Origin: Stackebrandtia albiflava
GTDB taxonomy: Bacteria; Actinomycetota; Actinomycetes; Mycobacteriales; Micromonosporaceae
Assembly (NCBI RefSeq): GCF_007994225.1
Contig: NZ_VLLL01000008.1
Span: forward strand, 97,695 to 161,694
DNA length: 64,000 bases
Direction: 5' to 3'
Of the stretch, positions 42,041 to 49,045 are shown piece after piece. Numbering within the stretch: the stretch's first letter is position 1; the number at the start of each line of letters is the position of its first letter. The notes beneath the pieces are model-generated. The model saw only the letters and a list, made by a program, of their open reading frames with translations, ran no database searches and was not told the DNA's origin. The position numbers were made by a program, and so were the translations under genes.

Positions 42041-43239
42041 ATGTCGCCGCCCAAGGCGCCGGAGAACCACAGTCTTCCCAGCGGTTCGTCTTCACTGGCG
42101 GCGACGATCTCCCGGATCTGTTCGGTACTGATCGCGGGAATGGCCGAGGACCCGTCGTCTCGGCGTTCACACACGATGATCTCGTCGGGCCGGAGCCTGT
42201 CGACGAACGTGGGGGAGTGGGTCGCCACGATCAGTTGCGTCCGCTCGGACGCCTCACGCAGCCGCTCGACCAGCAGCTCCAGCGCTTGCGGGTGCAACCC
42301 GAATTCGATCTCCTCGATACACGTCAACGGTGGAGGCGTCGGGTCATGCAACGCCGCGAGAAGCGCGATGAGCCGGATGGTGCCCAGCGACGCGTCGGCG
42401 AGTTCGATGGGACGACGCAAGCCGGTTTCATGCAGGACGACGATGGCTTCGCGTGCCGGTCCGGACGGGAACTCGAAATCGATCGACTCGAGCTGGGGCA
42501 GCACCGACACCGCATCGGCCTGCAAGTCGGCGAAGCCGTCCGGGTGCATGTCATGCAGCATGAGCAGGTAAGCGGCGAGGTTGCCGGCATCGTCGGCGAG
42601 CCGTACCGCCGACTTGGGCCGGTACCGGCTGTGGCCGCCGGTCTGCCGCAGGTTCGTGATGTCGGAGTCGATGAATCGGATCCGCTGCAGGAATTGCGCC
42701 AACGCGGTGACTTCGCGACCACCGAATTCCATGGTGAGTCTCGGAATTAGCGCGAGCGCGCTTGTCTGTTCATCCACGCCAAGCTGTATTGAGTGGCGGG
42801 AGGAACGCGCCGGCTCCGTCAACGATCCGTCGGTTGGTCCGACGACGAGATTGTCGTGGCTTACCAACATCTTCATCGGCAGGTCACTGTCCGCGAAGTG
42901 GAAGAGTTCCGTTCGGTGCCAACCATCCTCGCCGATGCGGCCGATCCGCAAGCGATAGTCGTCGCCTTCATCACCGCCGGTCCAAGTCCCGGTGACCGAT
43001 ACGGCCAGCGCGTCGTCCGATCTTTCCGCGCTGCCGAACATCACCTTCGGCCAGATGTCGTCCAACGCCGCCGGAAGGTCGGACTCGGCGATTCTGCCGA
43101 GGAACGCCAGTACTTGAAGCACGTTGCTCTTGCCGGCGCCGTTCGGCCCCACGAGTACGTTCAGCCCACCGAGCTCCACGGTGACATCGCGGAGACTACG
43201 GAAGTTCTCCACGTGGAGCTGTTGGAGACGTGGCCGCAT
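42037..43239 (-). CDS. OLD-like AAA ATPase (AAA_15/AAA_21) (400 aa)
   Basis: SMC/ABC-type ATPase. It begins with QLHVENFRSLRDVTVELGGLN, P-loop GPNGAGKSNV at residues 31-40. Later come an ABC-signature-like LADASLGTIRLIALLAAL, Walker B LTCIEEIEFGLHPQA and H-loop LIVATHSPTF. This is the ATPase half of OLD-type nucleases but without a fused TOPRIM domain; that activity is encoded by the next gene. The start ATG has GAAGGA about six bases upstream and lies two bases past the PRTase stop. It probably senses infection or bound DNA and controls the nuclease partner. Confidence 0.9.
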   Translation of the reverse strand: MRPRLQQLHVENFRSLRDVTVELGGLNVLVGPNGAGKSNVLQVLAFLGRIAESDLPAALDDIWPKVMFGSAERSDDALAVSVTGTWTGGDEGDDYRLRIGRIGEDGWHRTELFHFADSDLPMKMLVSHDNLVVGPTDGSLTEPARSSRHSIQLGVDEQTSALALIPRLTMEFGGREVTALAQFLQRIRFIDSDITNLRQTGGHSRYRPKSAVRLADDAGNLAAYLLMLHDMHPDGFADLQADAVSVLPQLESIDFEFPSGPAREAIVVLHETGLRRPIELADASLGTIRLIALLAALHDPTPPPLTCIEEIEFGLHPQALELLVERLREASERTQLIVATHSPTFVDRLRPDEIIVCERRDDGSSAIPAISTEQIREIVAASEDEPLGRLWFSGALGGDI

Positions 43240-43241
43240 GG

Positions 43242-44027
43242 TCAGTCCTTCGGTCGATTGCTGCTGTGGCGCGATGATATGCGTTGTGTGACTGGTGGAA
43301 GGCGTTGTGCTTCCAAGACACAGTGCGCGATGCTGAACCGGCGCCGTTGGGCGGCCCTCCACAGCGCGGCGGTGGGTGGGTAGTCGAGGTTGAGCCGGCG
43401 CCCGAGGACCACTGCGACGGTACTGGCCGCGCCCGAGACCTTGAGGGCGTGCGACAGGGATTGCACTCGGGCGCCGGTCGTCCAGGTGTCATCGATGATG
43501 AGGACGCGGGCCCTGTCGATGTGATCGCGTACCTCGAACCGGTTGGTGTGGAATTCGCGGCCGCCGGCGTGCGCGGTGTTGACGGTGACGGCGACGGTCG
43601 GCAGCGAGAGCGTGACGAGTCTCGCCAGCGGATGGACACCGGTCCGACCCCGGGTGCTGGGGACGATCACAAGATGGCTGAATCGGCCGCCGGCGGCTGA
43701 GACCAGGCAGCGCTGATGACGGTTGAGGAACATCCACAGTAGGGCGTGGAGTTGAAACCGTTGTGCATCGGTGGCATCGTCTCGCTTGTAGAACGTGAGT
43801 ACCTGCGCATGCTGTTCGCCCTTCAGCGCATATGAGATGGGCACCACGGCATCTGCCAGGCGATGTTCCGGATCGAGCGCGGCTTGGCAGGGCTTGCAAT
43901 GGGTATAGCCGGGGCCTTTGGCGCCGTAGCAGGCGACGCACGAATCGCCGGGGATGGTGACCGGCGGCGTGAGATAGTGCGATTGCCGGGCGACTTCGGC
44001 GTGAAATCTCCGGTCATTCACCGGCAT
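43242..44027 (-). CDS. ComF-like phosphoribosyltransferase with zinc finger (261 aa)
   Basis: The N-terminal zinc knuckle C-V-A-C ... C-K-P-C (residues about 30-50) and the C-terminal PRTase domain with PRPP loop VLIIDDTWTTGARVQSL match ComF-type proteins. FSHLVIVPSTRGRTGVHPLARL is the pyrophosphate-side loop region. It overlaps the dprA-like gene by 14 bases and is followed by the ATPase gene after two bases. ComF and DprA normally serve DNA uptake in separate operons. Here they are side by side within a nuclease operon, which fits published computational links of DprA plus PRTase to phage defence. Confidence 0.88.
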   Translation of the reverse strand: MPVNDRRFHAEVARQSHYLTPPVTIPGDSCVACYGAKGPGYTHCKPCQAALDPEHRLADAVVPISYALKGEQHAQVLTFYKRDDATDAQRFQLHALLWMFLNRHQRCLVSAAGGRFSHLVIVPSTRGRTGVHPLARLVTLSLPTVAVTVNTAHAGGREFHTNRFEVRDHIDRARVLIIDDTWTTGARVQSLSHALKVSGAASTVAVVLGRRLNLDYPPTAALWRAAQRRRFSIAHCVLEAQRLPPVTQRISSRHSSNRPKD

Positions 44028-44991
44028 CAAATGGGTCCATGGACGACAGGTCGACGGAAGCAGGTTCCAACGCTTCGGCAACGGCCACGTCGAGTTCGTC
44101 GTACGTCTTCACGACGGTGACTCCCGGCTCGTCAGCGAGTCGCGCAGCCCAGTCGTTGCGGAGCACGTTCTCCAACAGGATGAGGAAGCGGCCATGGCCC
44201 AGTGCGCGACGCGCCTGGATCCGGCTGCCGCTGTGTTCGGACGCTTCGACGATCACGGTGGCGGCGGCGTAGCCGCTCATGGTGATGTTCCGCATCGGAA
44301 ACGATTGACGCCGTGGCGGTGCGCCGGGCGCGAACTGGCTGAGGACCAGACCCCGTGCCGCGATCTCGTCCTGTAGTTCGGTGTTCTCCCGAGGGTAGTA
44401 ACGGTCGACGCCGGTCCCCAGTACCGCGACCGTGCGACCGCCGGAAGTGAGTGCCGCCCGATGAGCGGCGGCGTCTATGCCGGCGGCGAGCCCGGATACC
44501 ACTGTCACGTCCTGTCGGGCCAGAGCGGTGGCGATGTTGGTGGCCCGGCGTAGGCCGACGTCGGAGGCGTTACGGCTTCCCACGACCGCCACTGCGCGTG
44601 GGTCATCGCGCAGCGTGCCCTTGGAGTACACCAGGGGCGGCATTTCATGGATTTCCCGTAGCTGCGCGGGATAGTCGGGCTCGAAGTACGCACGGACGGT
44701 GATGCCGGCCGCTTCCCATTCGCTGATCTGCTCGTCGGCTTCGTGGAGCCGTTCCTTCACGTCGGCGATCGGAAACAGGTTGTCGGCACCGTTGACGTAC
44801 GTGTCGAGCAGCGGGAGGATGCTGGGTGCGTCTATGACCTGGTCGGCGACCTTGCCCCACTGGACACCGTCGAGCGAAAGCAGCGCCAGGAGGGCGCTGC
44901 GTTCGAGTTCCAGATCCGGCACGCCGTCGATGATAGGGCCGCCCCGGCCACCGCCGTACATGTTCGGACGGAGATGTGGCCGAACGGTCAT
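44014..44991 (-). CDS. DprA/Smf-like protein (325 aa)
   Basis: Rossmann-fold DprA domain: YFEPDYPAQLREIHEMPPLVYSKG (entry motif), AVAVVGSRNASDVGLRRA, VVSGLAAGIDAAAHRAAL, VLGTGVDRYYPREN, and VIVEASEHSGSRIQARRALGHGR. A helical N-terminal part of about 110 residues precedes it. Classical DprA loads RecA on incoming single strands. In this context, first gene of an operon with PRTase, AAA ATPase and TOPRIM protein, it more likely senses nucleotides or single strands. The start chosen is the ATG giving MTVRPHLR. A TATGTT -10 ends six bases before it, so the mRNA may be leaderless. Confidence 0.9.
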   Translation of the reverse strand: MTVRPHLRPNMYGGGRGGPIIDGVPDLELERSALLALLSLDGVQWGKVADQVIDAPSILPLLDTYVNGADNLFPIADVKERLHEADEQISEWEAAGITVRAYFEPDYPAQLREIHEMPPLVYSKGTLRDDPRAVAVVGSRNASDVGLRRATNIATALARQDVTVVSGLAAGIDAAAHRAALTSGGRTVAVLGTGVDRYYPRENTELQDEIAARGLVLSQFAPGAPPRRQSFPMRNITMSGYAAATVIVEASEHSGSRIQARRALGHGRFLILLENVLRNDWAARLADEPGVTVVKTYDELDVAVAEALEPASVDLSSMDPFDAGE

Positions 44992-44997
44992 CCTTCG

Positions 44998-45027
44998 AAC
45001 ATACTTTCGAACGGGTGTGGTGGTCAA
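44998..45027 (-). promoter_or_regulatory. Sigma-70-like promoter of the DprA operon
   Basis: On the minus strand TTGACC (45022-45027) is the -35 box, followed by an 18-base spacer and TATGTT (44998-45003) as the -10 box. The -10 lies six bases upstream of the dprA-like ATG. Transcription would start at or next to that ATG. Confidence 0.65.
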
Positions 45028-45103
45028 GGCCATCACTGGAGCGGAGCAGGTGGGCGTGAACCACCATCCGCGGACCAGCTTGCCCCTCAGAGCGGGAACA
45101 GCT

Positions 45104-45120
45104 CGCCCGATGACCGGGCG
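45104..45120 (-). terminator. Short hairpin after the PIN toxin gene
   Basis: CGCCCG (45104-45109) and CGGGCG (45115-45120) with a 5-base loop, about 37 bases past the toxin stop. A weak candidate terminator for the toxin-antitoxin mRNA. Confidence 0.4.
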
Positions 45121-45156
45121 GCTTAGGCCGTGACGTGGCACGGGACTGTGCTTGGG

Positions 45157-45711
45157 TCAGGTCGACCTGATGAGCGTGGTAGTAACGATCAAGCCGGAGT
45201 GTTCGAGCTGGTTGAGGACGTCTTCAGTTGATTCTGGCGGGTGAAGGCGGGAGTCGGCGATCTGTTGAATACACGCCCACACCTCACGCTCGTGAAGATT
45301 GACGAGGTCGGCGAGGAAATCATCCGGTCCGATCGCGCATACCCCGAGACTTTCCAGGTTCTCTTCCGGAAAGTCTCGGAGGTTCGCGGTGACGATCAGT
45401 TCGGCGTGGCAGCGCACCGCTGCGGCGACCACGTGTCGATCATCGGGGTCGGGCAGCGATATGCCGTCTTCGAGACCTTCGTATCCCGTGACCAACACGT
45501 CACGTATCGATTGGTTCATGAGTTCTCTCAGCCTGTTCAGCTTTGCCGGAACGATGTCCGGCCGGTTCGCCTTCAGGGCGTTCATGACTTCGTCGAGAAT
45601 CTTCTCCGTCCACCGAGCGCGGACCAGGCCGGCTTGCCCAACTCGTATGAGTAGGTCTCTGAGTGTGTTCGGGTACAACACGCAGGCGTCGTACACCACA
45701 GTCACCGTCAC
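45157..45711 (-). CDS. PIN-domain ribonuclease toxin (184 aa)
   Basis: PIN fold with acidic active site: VVYDACVLYPNTLRD (first Asp), the LPDPDDRHVVAAAV segment (Asp cluster) and LIVTANLRDFPEENL. This is the long, PIN_26-like branch often paired with HTH antitoxins. It should cut RNA when free. The GTG start overlaps the antitoxin stop by four bases (GTGA), so the two are translationally coupled, antitoxin first. Confidence 0.9.
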   Translation of the reverse strand: MTVTVVYDACVLYPNTLRDLLIRVGQAGLVRARWTEKILDEVMNALKANRPDIVPAKLNRLRELMNQSIRDVLVTGYEGLEDGISLPDPDDRHVVAAAVRCHAELIVTANLRDFPEENLESLGVCAIGPDDFLADLVNLHEREVWACIQQIADSRLHPPESTEDVLNQLEHSGLIVTTTLIRST

Positions 45712-46172
45712 GGATACAACCCCAGTTCCTGAGTGAGTTCGCCCAGGTCGTCAGCTGCTTTTCTCCGCGTGGCGTCATCTTTGCGTTGGTACTCCTGTAG
45801 GTCGGCGAGCCTGACCCGTCGGTGTCTTCCGACTTTGCGATGCGGGATATCACCGGAGTCGAGCAGGCCGATGAGGTAGGGGCGTGACACGTTCAGCAGG
45901 TTGGCGGCTTGCTGCGTGGTCAGTTCGGCGTGGGAAGGGACGATGGATACACCTTCGCCCTCTGCTAGCTGGGCCAGGATCTTCGCGAACATCACCACGG
46001 CTTGCCTAGGTAGGACGAGCGACGGTTCGCCGTGTTCCATCTTCACTTCGATGGTGTCGGGCTTCTCGGGATGCCGGTCCAGGTAATCACGAATACGACG
46101 AGAAGCCCGTTCAGCGATTTCCGTCGGTACTGAGCCTGCCGGTACTGAACCGAGTGTCTTGTGTTTGGGCAT
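45708..46172 (-). CDS. Antitoxin with excisionase-type HTH (154 aa)
   Basis: The C-terminal half holds a MerR/excisionase-type helix-turn-helix: ELTTQQAANLLNVSRPYLIGLLDSGDIPHRKVGRHRRVRLADL. The N-terminal half is a helical segment that probably binds the toxin. The start ATG has a perfect AGGAGG about seven bases upstream. It should repress its own promoter; three tandem 9-bp words lie just upstream. It precedes the PIN toxin and overlaps it by four bases, the usual order. Confidence 0.9.
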   Translation of the reverse strand: MPKHKTLGSVPAGSVPTEIAERASRRIRDYLDRHPEKPDTIEVKMEHGEPSLVLPRQAVVMFAKILAQLAEGEGVSIVPSHAELTTQQAANLLNVSRPYLIGLLDSGDIPHRKVGRHRRVRLADLQEYQRKDDATRRKAADDLGELTQELGLYP

Positions 46173-46190
46173 AACACACCTCCTATAAGA

Positions 46191-46217
46191 GTATTCGCAG
46201 TAATCGCAATAAACGCA
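46191..46217. promoter_or_regulatory. Three tandem 9-bp operator repeats upstream of the antitoxin
   Basis: GTATTCGCA (46191-46199), GTAATCGCA (46200-46208) and ATAAACGCA (46209-46217) follow each other without gaps, 19 bases upstream of the antitoxin ATG. They form an AT-rich island. Direct repeats at near one-turn spacing fit an excisionase-type HTH protein that binds as a cooperative filament. Confidence 0.6.
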
Positions 46218-46360
46218 TCATACGTTGGGATGATCTTTGGCGTGGTGAGTTGACGTCTGTGACGTGAGGTGTTTCTAGACTTGGCGAGCGTGGGTGCTGG
46301 AGTGGCGCCGCGTCGGACATCGTGGCCTGGTTGTTCGGCGCGGCGCGAGCGCTGCGACCG

Positions 46361-46723
46361 CTACCAGGCGGGGAGGGTGTGGCACCCCGGTTGGGGGCGG
46401 TATGGCGTAGCAGCCGGCCGGGAGACTTGCTGTACCGCTCGGGTGGCCCGGTGTAGTGCGCGGGTGTAGGCGGGGCGGTGTCTGCCTTTGGGTCGGTGTG
46501 GTGCTCTCGGGTAGACGACTTTGGAGAGCGCGGACAGGTAGTCGGTGGCCCAGAGGTAGGGGGCGCAGCCTCTTGTGCGGTGCCAGTGTTGGCGGCATTC
46601 GGTGCAGTGGCGTCGGAAGCCGTGTCGGGCTTGGCGTCTGCCGGGTGTGTGTAGTGCGCGGATGCGTTCGGCGCGGGCGATCTGTGTGGTCTGTTGGTTA
46701 CTGGTTATGCTGCACCATGACAT
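46361..46723 (-). CDS. Hypothetical basic protein with Cys/His cluster (120 aa)
   Basis: I do not recognise the family. The ATG has AAGGAG about nine bases upstream. The protein is strongly basic and holds RRHCTECRQHWHRTRGCAPYLWATDYL (residues about 37-63, given as separate words: C-T-E-C, H-W-H, R-G-C), which could bind zinc. The C-terminal half is Arg/Pro/His-rich. The leader region abuts the 21-bp repeat array of locus B. Real coding is likely but not certain. Confidence 0.5.
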   Translation of the reverse strand: MSWCSITSNQQTTQIARAERIRALHTPGRRQARHGFRRHCTECRQHWHRTRGCAPYLWATDYLSALSKVVYPRAPHRPKGRHRPAYTRALHRATRAVQQVSRPAATPYRPQPGCHTLPAW

Positions 46724-46852
46724 GGCGAGAACTCCTTGCTTCTCGTCCGTGTGGCGGCCCGGCTGTTGGCGCAGCCTGGTCGCCGTTTTCGTGTACGTGG
46801 GTGTCGTGCGGTGTGGCGGTGGCGTTCCGCGCTGTGGCTCTGGGGGAGTCCG

Positions 46853-47093
46853 CTTGGTCCTCGCCCGGTGCCGCTTGGTCCCCGCCCGGCTGCTCTTGGT
46901 CCTCGTCGGCTTGGTCCTCTTCCGGTTCCGCTTGGTCCTGCTCCGGTGGACGGACCGCGACCGTTATGCGTGGTTTACGCCTATTTGCGCCCACTTGGCG
47001 AGGACCAAGCACGACTTGACGTGGACCAAGCCCGATCTAACGGGGACCAAGTGCGACGTGGCGTGGACCAAGTGCGACTTGGCGGGGACCAAG
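46853..47093. repeat. 21-bp CTTGGTCC array, locus B (5 direct facing 5 inverted copies)
   Basis: CTTGGTCC starts at 46853, 46874, 46895, 46910 and 46931 (spacings 21, 21, 15, 21). Inverted copies GGACCAAG start at 47002, 47023, 47044, 47065 and 47086 (all 21). The two arms face each other across a core of 63 bp (46939-47001). The bases between the octamers are partly conserved: a C-G-C-C word follows most direct copies. The 16-mer CCGCTTGGTCCCCGCC at 46871-46886 is also in locus A. The 21-bp period keeps any reading frame in step, so heptad peptides with D-Q-A/V appear on either strand. The same symmetry on both strands points to a DNA- or RNA-level element. Function unknown. Confidence 0.88.
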
Positions 47094-47108
47094 TGGGTTG
47101 GGTCGGGT

Positions 47109-47501
47109 TCAGCTGTCGCAGGCGCGCCAGGTGACGGTGGTGGTCGGGTGGTCGTGTTGCCAGGTGGTGAGTGCTTCGGTGGCGGGTTGTCGTGGTTCTT
47201 CGACGGTCTCGGGCGGGTTTGGCTGTTGTTCGGGTGCGGCGGTTTCGGGCGGTGGTTGGTGTTGCCGCGTGTGTGCCGCGAGCGCGTCGGCGTTGCGTTG
47301 GTGTAGTTCTTCGGTGAGTGCGGCGGCGATGCGTTGGCGTGCGGTGGATGTCAAGGCGTTGTCGTGGGTGCGGCGGTCCCAGATCGCCTCGTGGCGCAGG
47401 ATGTCGTCTCGTGTGAACCGGTGTCCGCAGACTTGGGCGTCGCCGTAGGAGTCGATCCAGTCCACATCTGCGGGCGTCACGACCGGTGGTCTGGCGGTCA
47501 T
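47109..47501 (-). CDS. Hypothetical protein (130 aa)
   Basis: Unrecognised. It begins MTARPPVVTPADVDWIDSYG and has a VCGHRFTRDDILRHEAIWDRR segment. A helical middle follows (ARQRIAAALTEELHQRNADALAAH), then a Pro/Gln-rich linker and a short WQHDHPTTTVTWRACDS tail. The ATG overlaps the upstream gene's stop by four bases, so it is the second gene of a two-gene unit. Located just beyond repeat locus B. Confidence 0.65.
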   Translation of the reverse strand: MTARPPVVTPADVDWIDSYGDAQVCGHRFTRDDILRHEAIWDRRTHDNALTSTARQRIAAALTEELHQRNADALAAHTRQHQPPPETAAPEQQPNPPETVEEPRQPATEALTTWQHDHPTTTVTWRACDS

Positions 47502-48382
47502 CGCTCCACCCCGGGCTTGCGGTCGTGCGGCGGTCGGCCCGACGTCGCCGGTGGTGTTGCCGCCGGGCGGGACGCGCTGTCCGGTGCCGCCTCGGTCCCG
47601 GGTGTCGTCTGAGCGACGGGGGATGGTGTCGGGGCCGGTGGTGGGTCGGCGATCACTGGCGTGCCGGATTCCCCCTCCGGTTCGGTGGTCACGGCTGGGG
47701 GTGTGATCACTGATTCCGATGTGGACTCATGAACCGGCTGTGCGGTGGGTTCGTCGGCGGAGGCCGCCTCGCGTTCGGGTGTGATGTGGTGGTCGCCGTG
47801 GTGGTACGGCGAGAGCGTGCAACCCGGTTCGGGGCAGTACAGGGTGAGGAAGCTGGTGGACCTGGCCGCGTCGAAGATCCCCGCCGATTCGGCGAGCATT
47901 CCTGGCACGGTGTCTTGCAGGCAGGCCAGGATGTCGAGTGCGCGTTGCCGGGCGTCGGCTAGGCCGAGGGCGGCGAACGGTACCGCCATCAGGTAGATGT
48001 CGATGTCTTGGGCGGCGGCTTTGGCCTCGGCTTCGGTGAGTAGGTCGGGGTCGCGTTCCGGGTCGAGCCACACCAGGTACATGTCCGGTAGCGGCATCCG
48101 GGCGTGTGCGGAGTCCACGGTGGTGAACCACCCGAACGGGTGCCCGTCCTTGGCCAGGACCACGGCGGTGCCGTCGGGGTTCTCCACCCCGTGAATGATC
48201 AGGCCCGTGTCGACCCGCTCTTCGGTGACGCGGGTCTGCACGAACGCGAACCGCCTGGTCCGGGCCGCGCGTGCCACCGCGGTGAGTACCACGTTGACGT
48301 GCGGGTCGGGGTGAACGGGTGCCGGTGGTGCCGGGTCGGCACCGGGTATCAGGATCTCGTAGCTACACGAACGAATCGCCAT
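47498..48382 (-). CDS. Hypothetical protein with Pro/Thr-rich tail (294 aa)
   Basis: Unrecognised. Residues about 1-190 look globular (MAIRSCSYEILIPGADP..., GWFTTVDSAHARMPLPDMYLVWLDPE, DIDIYLMAVPFAALGLADARQ). A short CPEPGCTLSPYHHGDHH motif follows, with two Cys and four His, a likely zinc knuckle. The last 90 residues are a disordered Pro/Thr/Ala/Glu tail. It is the first gene of a pair with the 130-residue protein (ATGA overlap). The start is the ATG giving MAIRSCSY. Confidence 0.7.
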   Translation of the reverse strand: MAIRSCSYEILIPGADPAPPAPVHPDPHVNVVLTAVARAARTRRFAFVQTRVTEERVDTGLIIHGVENPDGTAVVLAKDGHPFGWFTTVDSAHARMPLPDMYLVWLDPERDPDLLTEAEAKAAAQDIDIYLMAVPFAALGLADARQRALDILACLQDTVPGMLAESAGIFDAARSTSFLTLYCPEPGCTLSPYHHGDHHITPEREAASADEPTAQPVHESTSESVITPPAVTTEPEGESGTPVIADPPPAPTPSPVAQTTPGTEAAPDSASRPAATPPATSGRPPHDRKPGVER

Positions 48383-48830
48383 GACGGTGTACCCCCAGAG
48401 GAATCGGATCGAAGTCTGCTGTGTGTGGACGGACGCGGCGCGCTTCACGAATAGCCGAACCGCGGCCCGGATGTGCGGAACGGCCGATGCCTCGCTCGGA
48501 GTCCGGGAACGTGGATGCGGGAGCATCGGGCCGGGTGTTGAGGCCGACGGTGGGCGGGTACCCGTCGATGCGCTGCGGCCGTGCGGAGGGCACGACCAAG
48601 GCACCGGGCGGAATGAGTGCCCGCCCACCGGGCGCGGCGGCGTTGTCGGCGCAAGACCACCGGCGCGCTACGGGAAAGCGTGAGAAATGGGGCTCGGTAG
48701 GGTGGCGGGTGTCGGGACCGTCGAGTCAGCCCGTGACGGGCGATCCGGTGACGACACCTGGCCGCGATACGACCCGGTGTGACAGACTGTTGACCGCGCG
48801 AGCTCCTTTCGCGAGTTCCGTTAGTTGAAG

Positions 48831-48877
48831 GACCGGGGCGGGACTTAGGTCGCCAAACTTCAGGACCCGCCCCGGTC
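48831..48877 (+). terminator. 12-bp hairpin with pyrimidine tail, possible small-RNA end
   Basis: GACCGGGGCGGG (48831-48842) and CCCGCCCCGGTC (48866-48877) are perfect arms around a 23-base loop, followed by TTCTCCCT. No plus-strand gene ends nearby. The loop contains CTTCA (48858-48862), which can pair with TGAAG (48826-48830) just before the stem, so a pseudoknot is possible. This could be the 3' end of an unannotated RNA or a regulatory leader. Confidence 0.5.
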
Positions 48878-48947
48878 TTCTCCCTCCCCGCCACCGCCCG
48901 AAGACGGCAACTGGGGAAGCCTCCACAACCACTCAGATCACTCCAAG

Positions 48948-48976
48948 TTGCTGTAGCAACACGATTACGCTAGCAT
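48948..48976 (+). promoter_or_regulatory. Promoter candidate of the XRE/DUF397 operon
   Basis: TTGCTG (48948-48953), a 17-base spacer, then TAGCAT (48971-48976). The -35 lies inside the palindrome GTTGCTGTAGCAAC (48947-48960). A second palindrome, GTAATATTAC (48982-48991), lies at the expected start region. Both are candidate binding sites for the XRE protein itself. Confidence 0.55.
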
Positions 48977-49045
48977 GGCTTGTAATATTACGCAATAGCG
49001 GTCCTGCATGCCGATGACGGTCCGCTACCACCATGAGGGGCGCTC

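Larger units (their letters stand above)
48383..49045. other. Intergenic region with hairpin and promoter, 663 bp
   Basis: No supported coding region on either strand; open frames translate to Arg/Gly/Pro-rich sequence. It contains a strong hairpin with tail (48831-48877) and, after it, an AT-rich promoter zone (48,945-49,000) for the XRE gene. The left part should hold the promoter of the minus-strand 294-residue gene. Confidence 0.5.

Noticed and set aside
46698-47012. Protein with D-Q-A heptad repeats across repeat locus B
   Set aside because: Heptads arise in several frames and on both strands from a 21-bp DNA period. No ribosome site is seen, and the same DNA design recurs at locus A with different surroundings.
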